From Caldisphaera sp046536515 (GTDB lineage: Archaea > Thermoproteota > Thermoprotei_A > Sulfolobales > Acidilobaceae): DNA of 21,873 nt. A model generated the notes under the pieces. That model was not told where the DNA came from and made no database searches. It saw only the letters and a program-made list of their open reading frames with translations. The stretch spans positions 1-21,873 of the forward strand of contig NZ_JAWDMQ010000023.1 in the NCBI RefSeq assembly GCF_046536515.1, written 5' to 3'. Positions 1 through 7,324 of this stretch are shown here, piece by piece (position 1 is the stretch's first letter; every line of letters begins with the position of its first letter). A program made the translations under genes and the position numbers.

Positions 1-41
1 CCTGAACCCCTTAAGTAACCCTTCATGTTATTCAGAAAGGA

Positions 42-479
42 TTATGGCCAGTTTGTTTGATAAGTTGCTTCAACTCCATTACTAGTTATAACTTCTATAA
101 TTACAGGTGTGCCAGGGCTAATGTTAACTTTAGTATTGTTTGATGCATAAATAAGTCCGATGCTTTTAGGAGGTATATTTAAATTCCCAGAAGGTGTGTT
201 ATTAAAGAATATTAATGAATTGTTGTAGTATAAAACAGCAACGCTGCTTATAGATGTAGCAGATCCTAAATTTTGCACATATGCATAAACTATATAGTTA
301 TTTTTATGGGTTATGTTGGCAGAAGTTATTTCAATTTTTACATATAATGAGGGATCGTTATAATGAACTGATCCTACTAATCCATTTAGCCAAACGTATA
401 GCAATATGGAAGCAGAAATAGCTACTATTATTAGCATAACTACGGCAACTATTTCAGATATAGATCTCTTTCTGTTCAT
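42..479 (-). CDS. Type IV pilin-like / archaellin-like surface protein
   Basis: A 145-residue protein with a class III (prepilin/archaellin) signal: a short basic leader MNRKRS, then ISEIVAVVMLIIVAIS and a continuous hydrophobic helix to about residue 30. A prepilin peptidase would probably cut after R-S. The remainder is a beta-rich, Asn/Ser/Thr-rich domain with many N-glycosylation sequons, as expected for an exported pilin subunit assembled through its N-terminal helix. Archaeal pilins are usually 110-170 residues, so the length fits. The ATG is preceded by a GGTGA ribosome binding site (485-489 on the minus strand), which supports this start; a TATA-like tract lies around 509-520. It is divergent from the secreted-protein genes at 615 and 2066. 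No pilus ATPase or membrane platform gene is in the window, so whether it forms adhesive or other pili is unknown. Alternative: an uncharacterised secreted protein using the pilin export route. Confidence 0.75.
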   Translation of the reverse strand: MNRKRSISEIVAVVMLIIVAISASILLYVWLNGLVGSVHYNDPSLYVKIEITSANITHKNNYIVYAYVQNLGSATSISSVAVLYYNNSLIFFNNTPSGNLNIPPKSIGLIYASNNTKVNISPGTPVIIEVITSNGVEATYQTNWP

Positions 480-537
480 TTTTTCACCGTTTATAATTTT
501 AAAATTTGAATTTAAAAACTTTTGTTAAACAATTTTA

Positions 538-573
538 TTCCCTATGCTTTCCCTATGCTTCCCAGGGGTTCCC
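538..573. promoter_or_regulatory. Four helically phased TTCCC repeats between divergent surface genes
   Basis: TTCCC occurs at 538, 549, 559 and 569, a spacing of 11, 10 and 10 bases, so all copies face the same side of the helix. The first two are embedded in TTCCCTATGC. The cluster is C-rich against very AT-rich surroundings and lies between the start of the minus-strand pilin gene and the plus-strand start at 615. Inference: a multi-site operator or activator-binding array for one or both promoters. No protein is identified. Confidence 0.45.
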
Positions 574-614
574 TAATATAGCTTAAACAGCAAATCTAAA
601 ATTGGTGAGAAAAA

Positions 615-2054
615 ATGAAAGGATTTATAAAAATTGCCTCATTGCTATTGTCTTTAATGGTAATAGGGGCTATAGTCTTTCCTTTTGTAAATGCTCAGCC
701 TTCAACCAATTCAAATAATCAGAACCAAAATTCAACATTAATACTATTAAATATAACCGAGAGAGCAATAAACTTTGCTAAAAACAATGGTATAAATGTC
801 TCTTTGGCTGAAAAATATTATCAATTAGCATTGTCATCATATAATGAAGGTAACTATACACAAGCACAAATAGATTTACATTTGGCTATGAAGGTATTGG
901 CTAAAGAAATGGAAAGTAAATCAGCAACGCCCATACCGCAGGCTGAAGGGATTAAAACACAATTAAAATTAATAGAAAAGTTTGTTAATGGAAGCAATTT
1001 ATTTAACCAAACTTATAAAGAAATGATATTATCTCAAATAAATCAATCTCTAATATATTTAAATCAAGGAAATGTAAGCCAGGCAGCTAAGACTCTTTCA
1101 GAGATAAAGAAAGAGCTTATGCAGGCATCGGTAAAGATTTCAGAAGTTGCTAAACAAAGAGTTGCACACTTGATAAAGAACAAAATTAAAAATGAAATTA
1201 ATAATATGAACCAAATGTTCAAGGCAGAGATGGGAAACGTTACATCGGAATTCAATTATAATATTAACGTAACGCCAGTTTTGAGCCTTGTTGAAAAAGA
1301 AATAGAAAGCAATTCAACTAACATAAGTGTTGCTACATATGCCCACATGTTGATTGCTTTAAACAATTTAGAGAATTTTGTATCAGGTCAAAAGATTTCA
1401 TTTGTTTTTAATTTATCAGGCAGAAATAAAGAACTGTGGGGTATTTTAATTAACTTAGAAGTAATAAACAGATCTCTAAATATGGTATCTTCCAAAACAA
1501 CAAATCAAAACATAAATAACGCAATAAGCCCAATGGAGGAAGCAATAAATGAGACTAAGTTCTCAATTAAAGAATGGTACATAGGTAATGATACCGGGGC
1601 TTTGAAACTTATAAATGAATCTGTTGAAAACGATTTGTTAGCTCAACAATACTTATCTAATACAACAGGTATGGCAAACATGCTCATACCTATCTCAAAC
1701 AGGATATTAAATATAGACTATTTTGTGCTTAAATTAATAAATAATACTATGATAATAGGTAAAAGCGTTGAAATAGAAGGCTTTGTCATTTGGAACCTAT
1801 CATCAAATAGTTACTTAATAGTGGGTCACATAATATCAATAGGAAATCATATGAGGTTTATGCCCGTAACTGAACATATGTGGCAATTAATGATAATAAA
1901 CGTATCAAAGTCTACGCAAATAAACGGTACCATATATCCTAATGAAATAGTAAAAATAAACGGCATTATATCAGGTAAATACTATGCTATATATGAGGTA
2001 AACGCAACCCAAATAACGGTTTTAGGCAATTCAACAAATATAACAAATTCATAA
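615..2054 (+). CDS. Secreted Asn-rich, helical protein of unknown function
   Basis: A 479-residue protein starting with a Sec signal peptide (basic MKGFIKIA, hydrophobic core, likely cut after VNA near residue 27). The mature part is Asn/Ser-rich with many N-glycosylation sequons. Residues about 45-260 are predicted amphipathic helices, some resembling short TPR-like hairpins (for example the stretch around LAEKYYQLALSSYNEGNYTQA). The last ~110 residues are beta-rich and could be OB-like (GKSVEIEGFVIWN... VKINGIISGKYYAIYEVNA). There is no C-terminal membrane segment, so it is probably released or held by a partner. GGTGAG at 604-609 supports the ATG. The downstream membrane-anchored gene starts 11 bases after this stop, suggesting an operon and perhaps a surface complex. 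I do not recognise the family; no catalytic motif is visible. Confidence 0.7.
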   Translation: MKGFIKIASLLLSLMVIGAIVFPFVNAQPSTNSNNQNQNSTLILLNITERAINFAKNNGINVSLAEKYYQLALSSYNEGNYTQAQIDLHLAMKVLAKEMESKSATPIPQAEGIKTQLKLIEKFVNGSNLFNQTYKEMILSQINQSLIYLNQGNVSQAAKTLSEIKKELMQASVKISEVAKQRVAHLIKNKIKNEINNMNQMFKAEMGNVTSEFNYNINVTPVLSLVEKEIESNSTNISVATYAHMLIALNNLENFVSGQKISFVFNLSGRNKELWGILINLEVINRSLNMVSSKTTNQNINNAISPMEEAINETKFSIKEWYIGNDTGALKLINESVENDLLAQQYLSNTTGMANMLIPISNRILNIDYFVLKLINNTMIIGKSVEIEGFVIWNLSSNSYLIVGHIISIGNHMRFMPVTEHMWQLMIINVSKSTQINGTIYPNEIVKINGIISGKYYAIYEVNATQITVLGNSTNITNS

Positions 2055-2065
2055 AGGTGTTAATA

Positions 2066-2737
2066 GTGAATAATAAAAAGACAATAATAATTTTTTCCCT
2101 CTTCATTATTTTTTTAATTCCCTTAATAGGGCATGCTTATCAGCAATATCAATACAGTAAAATTTATGTTGATGAATATGGAGATTTAAGCGGGTACTTT
2201 ATAATAAATGTAACAAACGCTCCAACTATTATAAATGTAAGTATACCTGGGAACGTATCTGCATACGCTGCTTTTAGCAACAATTTAAGCTTACCTGCCA
2301 CGCTTAATAAAAATAACATTACCGTTTTGGTAGAAAATAATACTGCAGTAAACATAACATTTATTTCTTTTAATGCAGTAAGCCAAAGAGGAGAAGCATT
2401 TTTCTTAGATATAGATTTACCTTCTTATACAGACTTAATTTTGCCTAAAAATTCAGTTATAATTTATACAAATGCAACAATTCAGGGTATTAATGGAAAT
2501 ACAATAAGTTTATCTCCAGGAAGCATTGAAATTGAATATTCAATTCAAAATGTTACTTCCCCTATTACTACAACATCAATTACCAATACTATTACTGCCA
2601 GCAATACTACAACTTTATCATCAACACCTTTGCCAACAACTTCATCTCATGCATCAAATCTTATGTTATATGTATCTATTGGTATTATTGTTATTATAAT
2701 AGCTGTCGCAGTTTTATTGCTAAGAAGGTCTAAATAA
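2066..2737 (+). CDS. Membrane-anchored surface protein with Ser/Thr-rich stalk
   Basis: About 223 residues. An N-terminal signal peptide (after MNNKK: a hydrophobic run ending near GHA) precedes a beta-rich, Asn-glycosylatable ectodomain, a Thr/Ser-rich low-complexity stalk (about residues 165-195, rich in TTT and NTT) and one C-terminal membrane helix followed by RRSK. This is typical of an S-layer-penetrating anchored archaeal surface protein. Start choice: a GTG at 2057 is in frame, but GGTG at 2056-2059 is better read as the ribosome binding site for GTG 2066 (6-base spacer). It lies directly behind the secreted-protein gene and is probably co-transcribed. The function is unknown; a role as membrane tether for its neighbour is inference. 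A poly-T tract just after the stop (2753-2758) may end the transcript. Confidence 0.68.
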   Translation: MNNKKTIIIFSLFIIFLIPLIGHAYQQYQYSKIYVDEYGDLSGYFIINVTNAPTIINVSIPGNVSAYAAFSNNLSLPATLNKNNITVLVENNTAVNITFISFNAVSQRGEAFFLDIDLPSYTDLILPKNSVIIYTNATIQGINGNTISLSPGSIEIEYSIQNVTSPITTTSITNTITASNTTTLSSTPLPTTSSHASNLMLYVSIGIIVIIIAVAVLLLRRSK

Positions 2738-2792
2738 AAATATTAACAAAAGTTTTTATTTTCTATATATAAATTATTTATAGATGATCAAA

Positions 2793-3371
2793 ATGAATGT
2801 TTGGGAAGGGTTTTGGAGAAAACATAACATATTTGATGATGATATAGTAATGGAAGTTATAAATAAAATAAACATAGTTAAAGGATCTTACATAGCTGAT
2901 CTTGGATCAGGTCCAGGTAGGTTTACTATACCTCTAGCAAGAGTAGTAGGAGAAAACGGAAAGGTTTATGCAATTGATATATCAAAAGAGTCTTTAGCCA
3001 CAGTGAAATACTACGCCGATAGAGAAAAATTGAATAACATTGAAATTGTTTATGCAGACATCTCAAAGAAAATACCTCTTAATAATAATTCTATAGATAT
3101 AGCATTTATGGCAAACGTCTTTCATGATATAGTTTATGATGGAAAAGAATCAATTTTATTAAACGAGATAAAGAGAATATTGAAAAAAGAAGGTAAACTA
3201 ATAATTTTGGAATTCAAGAAAATGAGAGGTCCTCCGGGACCGCCAATTTTTATGAGGATTTCTTTTGAAGATCTTTCTGTAATTTTGAACAGCAACGGCT
3301 TCTCATTAAAATATCTTGGAGAGATAGGCAAATACCATTATTTAATTGAAGCAAAAAATATAAATGCTTAA
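2793..3371 (+). CDS. Class I SAM-dependent methyltransferase
   Basis: About 192 residues with a Rossmann-type methyltransferase core. Motif I is ADLGSGPGRFTIPLA. The acidic end of strand 2 is VYAIDIS, motif II is IVYADIS and motif IV is the region around IDIAFMANVFHD. This resembles the Methyltransf_11 / UbiE-like group. No residue identifies the substrate, so small molecule, protein or RNA all remain possible. Start: an upstream in-frame ATG at 2784 exists. No ribosome binding site is visible, so the gene is likely leaderless; a good TATA box (CTATATATAAAT, 2763-2774) is about 25 bases from 2793, while a weaker one at 2753-2762 would suit 2784. The M24 gene starts 15 bases after the stop and is probably co-transcribed. 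Confidence 0.8.
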   Translation: MNVWEGFWRKHNIFDDDIVMEVINKINIVKGSYIADLGSGPGRFTIPLARVVGENGKVYAIDISKESLATVKYYADREKLNNIEIVYADISKKIPLNNNSIDIAFMANVFHDIVYDGKESILLNEIKRILKKEGKLIILEFKKMRGPPGPPIFMRISFEDLSVILNSNGFSLKYLGEIGKYHYLIEAKNINA

Positions 3372-3386
3372 GCAAATTTATTTTGC

Positions 3387-4589
3387 ATGGTGGTAAAAAT
3401 TCTTAAGATAAGTAGGGGAGAGCTAATAAAAAGGATAAATTCTGTATTGGATAAGATAAAGGAAAGTAATTACGATGCAATATACTTAACAAACCCAACA
3501 AACATTTTTTATTTAACAAATATTTCAATATTATCAACAGAAAGACCATTTGCCCTTATAATTCCAGTTGATGGATCCCCAATAGCTTTTTCGCCTTCTG
3601 TAGAAAGAAATCATTTGGAATATAGAAATTCAATAGCAGGCAATATAATTAGTGAAATTTATTACTATTTTGATTATCCTGGAGAAGTTCATCCATTAAA
3701 TAAAGTAGTTAATATAATTAAGAATTCTAAAATAAAAAGCATTGCAACAGATAATTTTATGGGAGCTAATTCAATATTTGGATATAGCGGGCCAAAGCTT
3801 TCTGATTTATTGCAAAAAGAAGGGATTAATGTAGGTAATGTAGGAGAAATAATAAATGAAATGAGGTTAATTAAATCAAATGAAGAAATAGAATTAATAA
3901 AAGAAAGTGGAAAATGGGCTGCAAGATCGATAAAGGTTGCTATGGATTTAATAGAGGAAAATAAATGGGACTGGGAAATATCTATTCAAGCGAGCATAAA
4001 AGTACTTCACGAAATGAATAAGAATTTTTCCCCTTATTTACCTTTAAGAGAACCCGTTGGATTAGTAGTTGGATTTAGGGGGCAAGTAGGAGAATTTTCT
4101 TCATATCCTCACGCATTGGTAAGTGAAAGACCTATCAGAAAAGGCGATGTTTTGGGAATAGGTGCTGGTCCAGAAATAGGAGGCTATTATTCAGAACTTG
4201 AAAGAACATTAATATTTGGAAAACCAAATGATAAAATTTTAAATTATTTCAATAAAATGCTTGAGTTAAGAAAAGAAGCTTTTAATATGCTAAGGCCTTA
4301 TTTAAGTGCCTCTGCAGTAGATAAAGCTGTTATGGAAAAGGCTAAAGAGTTAAAAATAGATGAATTCCTAAGACATCATACGGGACACGGCTTAGGATTA
4401 GAAATCCACGAGCCTCCATTTTTAGATGTGGGTTATAATTTAGAGTTAAAGCCTGGTATGGTAGTAAGTATAGAGCCTGGTATATATAATAATTATGGAG
4501 GTTTTAGGCACAGCGACACTGTTTTAATAACAAAAAATGGGTATGAATTGTTAACTAACTTTCCAGATAATGAAGAACTTATAGTTTAA
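3387..4589 (+). CDS. M24-family (creatinase/prolidase fold) protein with atypical metal site
   Basis: A 400-residue protein with the two-domain architecture of Xaa-Pro dipeptidase/creatinase: an N-terminal creatinase-like domain (about 1-155) and a C-terminal pita-bread domain (about 160-400). Conserved landmarks are MRLIKSNEEIELI, HALVSERPIRKGD, the HTGHGLGLEIHEPP histidine motif and SIEPGIY. The canonical metal ligands are altered. The first Asp position is Gly (LGIGAG, residue ~257), the second is Glu (SELERT, ~270), and the RxEDT glutamate is replaced (GFRHSDT). Metallopeptidases of this family normally use Asp, Asp, His, Glu, Glu, so dinuclear metal peptidase activity is doubtful. A creatinase-like or otherwise divergent hydrolase is possible. 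It follows the methyltransferase closely. I would not name it pepQ. Confidence 0.8.
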   Translation: MVVKILKISRGELIKRINSVLDKIKESNYDAIYLTNPTNIFYLTNISILSTERPFALIIPVDGSPIAFSPSVERNHLEYRNSIAGNIISEIYYYFDYPGEVHPLNKVVNIIKNSKIKSIATDNFMGANSIFGYSGPKLSDLLQKEGINVGNVGEIINEMRLIKSNEEIELIKESGKWAARSIKVAMDLIEENKWDWEISIQASIKVLHEMNKNFSPYLPLREPVGLVVGFRGQVGEFSSYPHALVSERPIRKGDVLGIGAGPEIGGYYSELERTLIFGKPNDKILNYFNKMLELRKEAFNMLRPYLSASAVDKAVMEKAKELKIDEFLRHHTGHGLGLEIHEPPFLDVGYNLELKPGMVVSIEPGIYNNYGGFRHSDTVLITKNGYELLTNFPDNEELIV

Positions 4590-4655
4590 CATTATTTTAA
4601 TCTTTAAATGCAAAAGTTATTGGATAAAGAATTTATAAAAGTGAATTGCAAGGCA

Positions 4656-4674
4656 TTATATAAATTTTTATTTT
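4656..4674 (+). promoter_or_regulatory. TATA region of the small membrane-protein gene
   Basis: ATTATATAAATTTTTATTT lies about 20-38 bases before the TTG at 4694, and no ribosome binding site precedes that TTG. This fits a leaderless archaeal promoter. A second TATA-like site (TTTATAAAAG) at about 4631-4640 is less well placed. Confidence 0.5.
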
Positions 4675-4693
4675 TCATTTTATTCTGAAACCA

Positions 4694-5059
4694 TTGGAGC
4701 TAAAATTGCAAAGAGAATTAAGGTTGATGCTAATAATATTAGCTGCGTTGGGTCTAGTTACGGGGCTGATATTAGGAATATCAGGTATACCTATGGTAAT
4801 AGGGCTAACAATAACAATAGGCTTCCTCCTTTATATTATATCGGGGTTAATATATGCTAATTCTAGGTTTATTTTCTTAGGATTAATGATAGGCGGAGAT
4901 ATCGGATCTATATTGACTTTATTTTCTCATCCCTTAATCTTACCTTTTCTAATAATAGAGAGGGGTAGTGGCCACGTCTCGATAGATATAGATTTCGTCC
5001 AGATCATAGTTTTTGCTGAAATAATATATCAAATAATAAAATATTTAAAAAGAAGGTGA
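4694..5059 (+). CDS. Small multi-pass membrane protein, unknown function
   Basis: A 121-residue, very hydrophobic protein with about four predicted membrane segments (roughly residues 11-30, 33-55, 58-86 and 100-118) separated by short loops and ending in a basic KYLKRR tail. TTG is the chosen start because a TATA region sits at leaderless distance; an internal ATG at 4727 would cut into the first helix. Its stop codon overlaps the ribosome binding site (AGGTGA, 5054-5059) of the following MFS transporter gene, so the two are probably translated from one mRNA. The family is not recognised. It may assist or be regulated with the transporter, which is inference from position only. Confidence 0.65.
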   Translation: MELKLQRELRLMLIILAALGLVTGLILGISGIPMVIGLTITIGFLLYIISGLIYANSRFIFLGLMIGGDIGSILTLFSHPLILPFLIIERGSGHVSIDIDFVQIIVFAEIIYQIIKYLKRR

Positions 5060-5065
5060 TTTTTT

Positions 5066-6154
5066 TTGAAACAAGAATTATCAATATATTTTTCAAGAAC
5101 CATTTATGCGGCTCAATGGTACATATTGGCGCCTGCAACATTAGCTATAAGTGAAGCAGAAAATGTAAGCAAGGGTTTGATAGGTTTTCTACCATTTGCA
5201 TTCATAATAGGAGCTGCCATAACTCAAATACCGGCTGCATATTTCTCATCTAAAATTTCTCCAAAGAAGACATTTTTAATTGGTCTATTCTTATTGTCTT
5301 TATCTGATATTTTGGTTCCCTTTACAAACAAGTTTATCGACGCAATATTGTTGAGAATTTTAGCAGGTCTAGGGGCGGGGCTATATTTTTCTCCCGCAGC
5401 GGCAGTCCTAGTTTCTTCAAATAAAGAAAAATCAGCAACCTTAATTGGTTTGTATAACGCTGCATTCAGCATAGGAGGACTAATAGGGCTATCTTGGGGA
5501 GTATTGGATTCGTTATTGGGTTGGAGGGAAGCAACATTTATAGGAGGACTAATAGGGTTATTGGCTTTTTTAGAAAACTTGTTTTTTGTTAAAGACGTTA
5601 AGCTATCTTCAAAAAGCAAAATAGTTTTTGATAAAAAGCTAATTATTTTAGGTATAGCTACATCAGGGATTTGGGGGAGCAGCTATGCTGTTGGCACATT
5701 GATCCCTTCTTTTGCATCTGAGCTATATAAGATTAGTTCATATAAAGTAAGTCCTTTAGTTTCCTTGTATTTCCTAGGGAATATAATAGGGGGTTCTTTA
5801 ACTTCATTATTTGAGAAGAGAAATAAGTTTAATTTAATTTTATTGATGGCTACTTTAACAGGGCTTACTTACCCTCTATATGGTATAATAGGGGTATATT
5901 TTATGGCCTTTGCCTCCCTTTTAAATGGTATTCTTGTTAACATTACGAGTAGCATTTATTATGCATTGGCAATCGATGAATTAAATTCTATTAACGAATC
6001 ATTGTCTTTATCAGTAATAAATCTGATAAACATGGTTATAGGTGTATGGATTTCCCCTATATTCTCATTAGCCATGTCTATAAATCTGAAGTTATCTTTA
6101 TATATATTGCTTGCCTCAACTATTATACCGGTAGTATTAATTAAAAAATTATAA
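5066..6154 (+). CDS. Major facilitator superfamily transporter
   Basis: A 362-residue integral membrane protein with about 11-12 predicted helices. The loop between helices 2 and 3 carries a motif-A-like sequence (AYFSSKISPKKTF). Helix 4 has the Arg-Gly pattern RILAGLGAGLYFSPAA, and helix 5 (FSIGGLIGLSWG) is Gly-rich like MFS motif C. These point to a proton-coupled or facilitated transporter in the cytoplasmic membrane; the substrate cannot be read from sequence. It is on the short side for the superfamily (usually 380-450). The start is TTG, supported by an AGGTGA site whose TGA is the stop of the upstream membrane gene. An 18-base exact direct repeat within the gene (5471-5488 and 5540-5557) encodes IGGLIGL twice. 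Confidence 0.82.
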   Translation: MKQELSIYFSRTIYAAQWYILAPATLAISEAENVSKGLIGFLPFAFIIGAAITQIPAAYFSSKISPKKTFLIGLFLLSLSDILVPFTNKFIDAILLRILAGLGAGLYFSPAAAVLVSSNKEKSATLIGLYNAAFSIGGLIGLSWGVLDSLLGWREATFIGGLIGLLAFLENLFFVKDVKLSSKSKIVFDKKLIILGIATSGIWGSSYAVGTLIPSFASELYKISSYKVSPLVSLYFLGNIIGGSLTSLFEKRNKFNLILLMATLTGLTYPLYGIIGVYFMAFASLLNGILVNITSSIYYALAIDELNSINESLSLSVINLINMVIGVWISPIFSLAMSINLKLSLYILLASTIIPVVLIKKL

Positions 6155-6169
6155 ATTCAAAAAAAGGTT

Positions 6170-7240
6170 GTGGAAGTAATGGATGGAAACGAAAAAATAG
6201 CAGTAATAGCAGATTGGGATGCAGACGGAGTAATAGCTGCTGCGGCTATAGTTTATTCTCAAGAAAAGCTAGGTGTCTTTCCAGTTAAAGGTAAAAGAAA
6301 AGTAGAGCTAATACCATCGGGGCCTAGGGAATTAGAGCATGCATTTAAGGAAAAGTGTTGGGATATTTTAATTATATTGGATATACCATTCTCACAGGAA
6401 GTAAGTAAAGCTTTAGACGATTTATATTCTAGAGGGTGTAGGCCAAAGATATATTATTTTGACCATCATCCTGTAACGCTTGAAAATATGAACAATATAG
6501 AGACAAAATACAATGCTTTAGCTATATTGGGGAAAAGCCCCACTGCTATATTGGTCAGGAGGTTTTTAGACGGGCTTAATGTTAAGCTTACACCGAGGCT
6601 ATCAAATTTGGTAGATGCAATAGGTACATTAGAAGGGGGAGGATGGCTTAGAAATAAACAGCAGGTACCAGAAGGCATAGTAAAGCTTGCGGCATCTATA
6701 TCGAAGGCATTAAATCAAAGTAAAGATAAGGGTATATGGGAAAAATATGTTGAATGGGCTTCAAACCCTTTACCTTTTGAGCAGTCTTTATTAAAGCAGA
6801 ACAGCGAAGATGATTTTAAAAACGTTATAGAGTTAGGGTTTGAGGTCTCGAAGGAAAGCGATAAAGAAATTAAAGAAAAGGCGATGGAACTTGCTATGTC
6901 GGCAAAAAATTTAGGTTATATAAAGTTTATAGATGCTAGAGATAAATGGAATAAGAGCGGTGCATCTGCTTTAACTTCAGCTATTTTTAAGATATTGAAG
7001 GTAACAACAGCTTTATTAGCTGAGAAAAAGGAGGATAATGTTAGGCTCTTAATAATAAGAAGCGGTAAGGGGGAAGCGCTAAAGATAATGAAAAACTTGT
7101 TTGTTATGGGTATAACGGAAGATGTAGGAGGTCATGGAAATATAGCTGTGGCTAAGGTTAAGCCTGAAGTAACTGTTAGGAATCTAGAGGAGGCATTGAG
7201 GAAAGCATCTGTACAATCATTGCAAGAAGGTAGTGCATGA
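6170..7240 (+). CDS. DHH/DHHA1 phosphoesterase (RecJ/Cdc45-like)
   Basis: A 356-residue DHH-superfamily protein. The metal-binding motifs look intact: IADWDADGV (residues 14-21), ILDIPFS, YFDHHPVT with D98-H99-H100, and VDAIGTLEGG. The C-terminal DHHA1-type domain ends with a Gly-rich GGHGNIAVAKV motif. DHH proteins are Mn/Mg-dependent phosphodiesterases, including RecJ-type single-strand nucleases, nanoRNases and the archaeal Cdc45/GAN replication factors. Intact motifs suggest an active nuclease or phosphatase rather than a structural Cdc45. The start may be GTG 6170 or ATG 6179; the AAGG just upstream is not well placed for either. It lies 15 bases after the MFS gene and 84 bases before thermosome alpha, which has its own promoter. 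Assignment to RecJ-like versus nanoRNase-like is unresolved. Confidence 0.82.
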   Translation: MEVMDGNEKIAVIADWDADGVIAAAAIVYSQEKLGVFPVKGKRKVELIPSGPRELEHAFKEKCWDILIILDIPFSQEVSKALDDLYSRGCRPKIYYFDHHPVTLENMNNIETKYNALAILGKSPTAILVRRFLDGLNVKLTPRLSNLVDAIGTLEGGGWLRNKQQVPEGIVKLAASISKALNQSKDKGIWEKYVEWASNPLPFEQSLLKQNSEDDFKNVIELGFEVSKESDKEIKEKAMELAMSAKNLGYIKFIDARDKWNKSGASALTSAIFKILKVTTALLAEKKEDNVRLLIIRSGKGEALKIMKNLFVMGITEDVGGHGNIAVAKVKPEVTVRNLEEALRKASVQSLQEGSA

Positions 7241-7250
7241 GAGATACTAG

Positions 7251-7270
7251 AGAAAAGCTTATATAGAAGC
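7251..7270 (+). promoter_or_regulatory. Thermosome alpha promoter core (BRE + TATA)
   Basis: AGAAAAGCTTATATAGAAGC contains a purine-rich BRE-like run and a TATA box about 60 bases before the ATG, leaving a leader of roughly 35-40 bases with a GGTGAT ribosome binding site. It matches the thermosome beta upstream element at 15754-15773 at 19 of 20 bases, and CTCAC follows both within a few bases. Function as a promoter is inferred. Confidence 0.75.
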
Positions 7271-7324
7271 GATCTCACGAATACTCTACTGGAGCTAAAA
7301 TTAGTTAGGGAATAGGTGATAGAT

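Noticed and set aside
1..41. Short inverted repeat CTGAA/TTCAG and repeated AACCCTT-like words at the window edge
   Set aside because: The arms are only 5 bases long and the flanking sequence is cut off, so neither terminator nor element end can be supported.
5224..5619. Minus-strand 131-codon frame opposite the MFS gene
   Set aside because: It is an antisense shadow of a strongly supported membrane-protein gene with motif A and helix pattern; it has no start context of its own.
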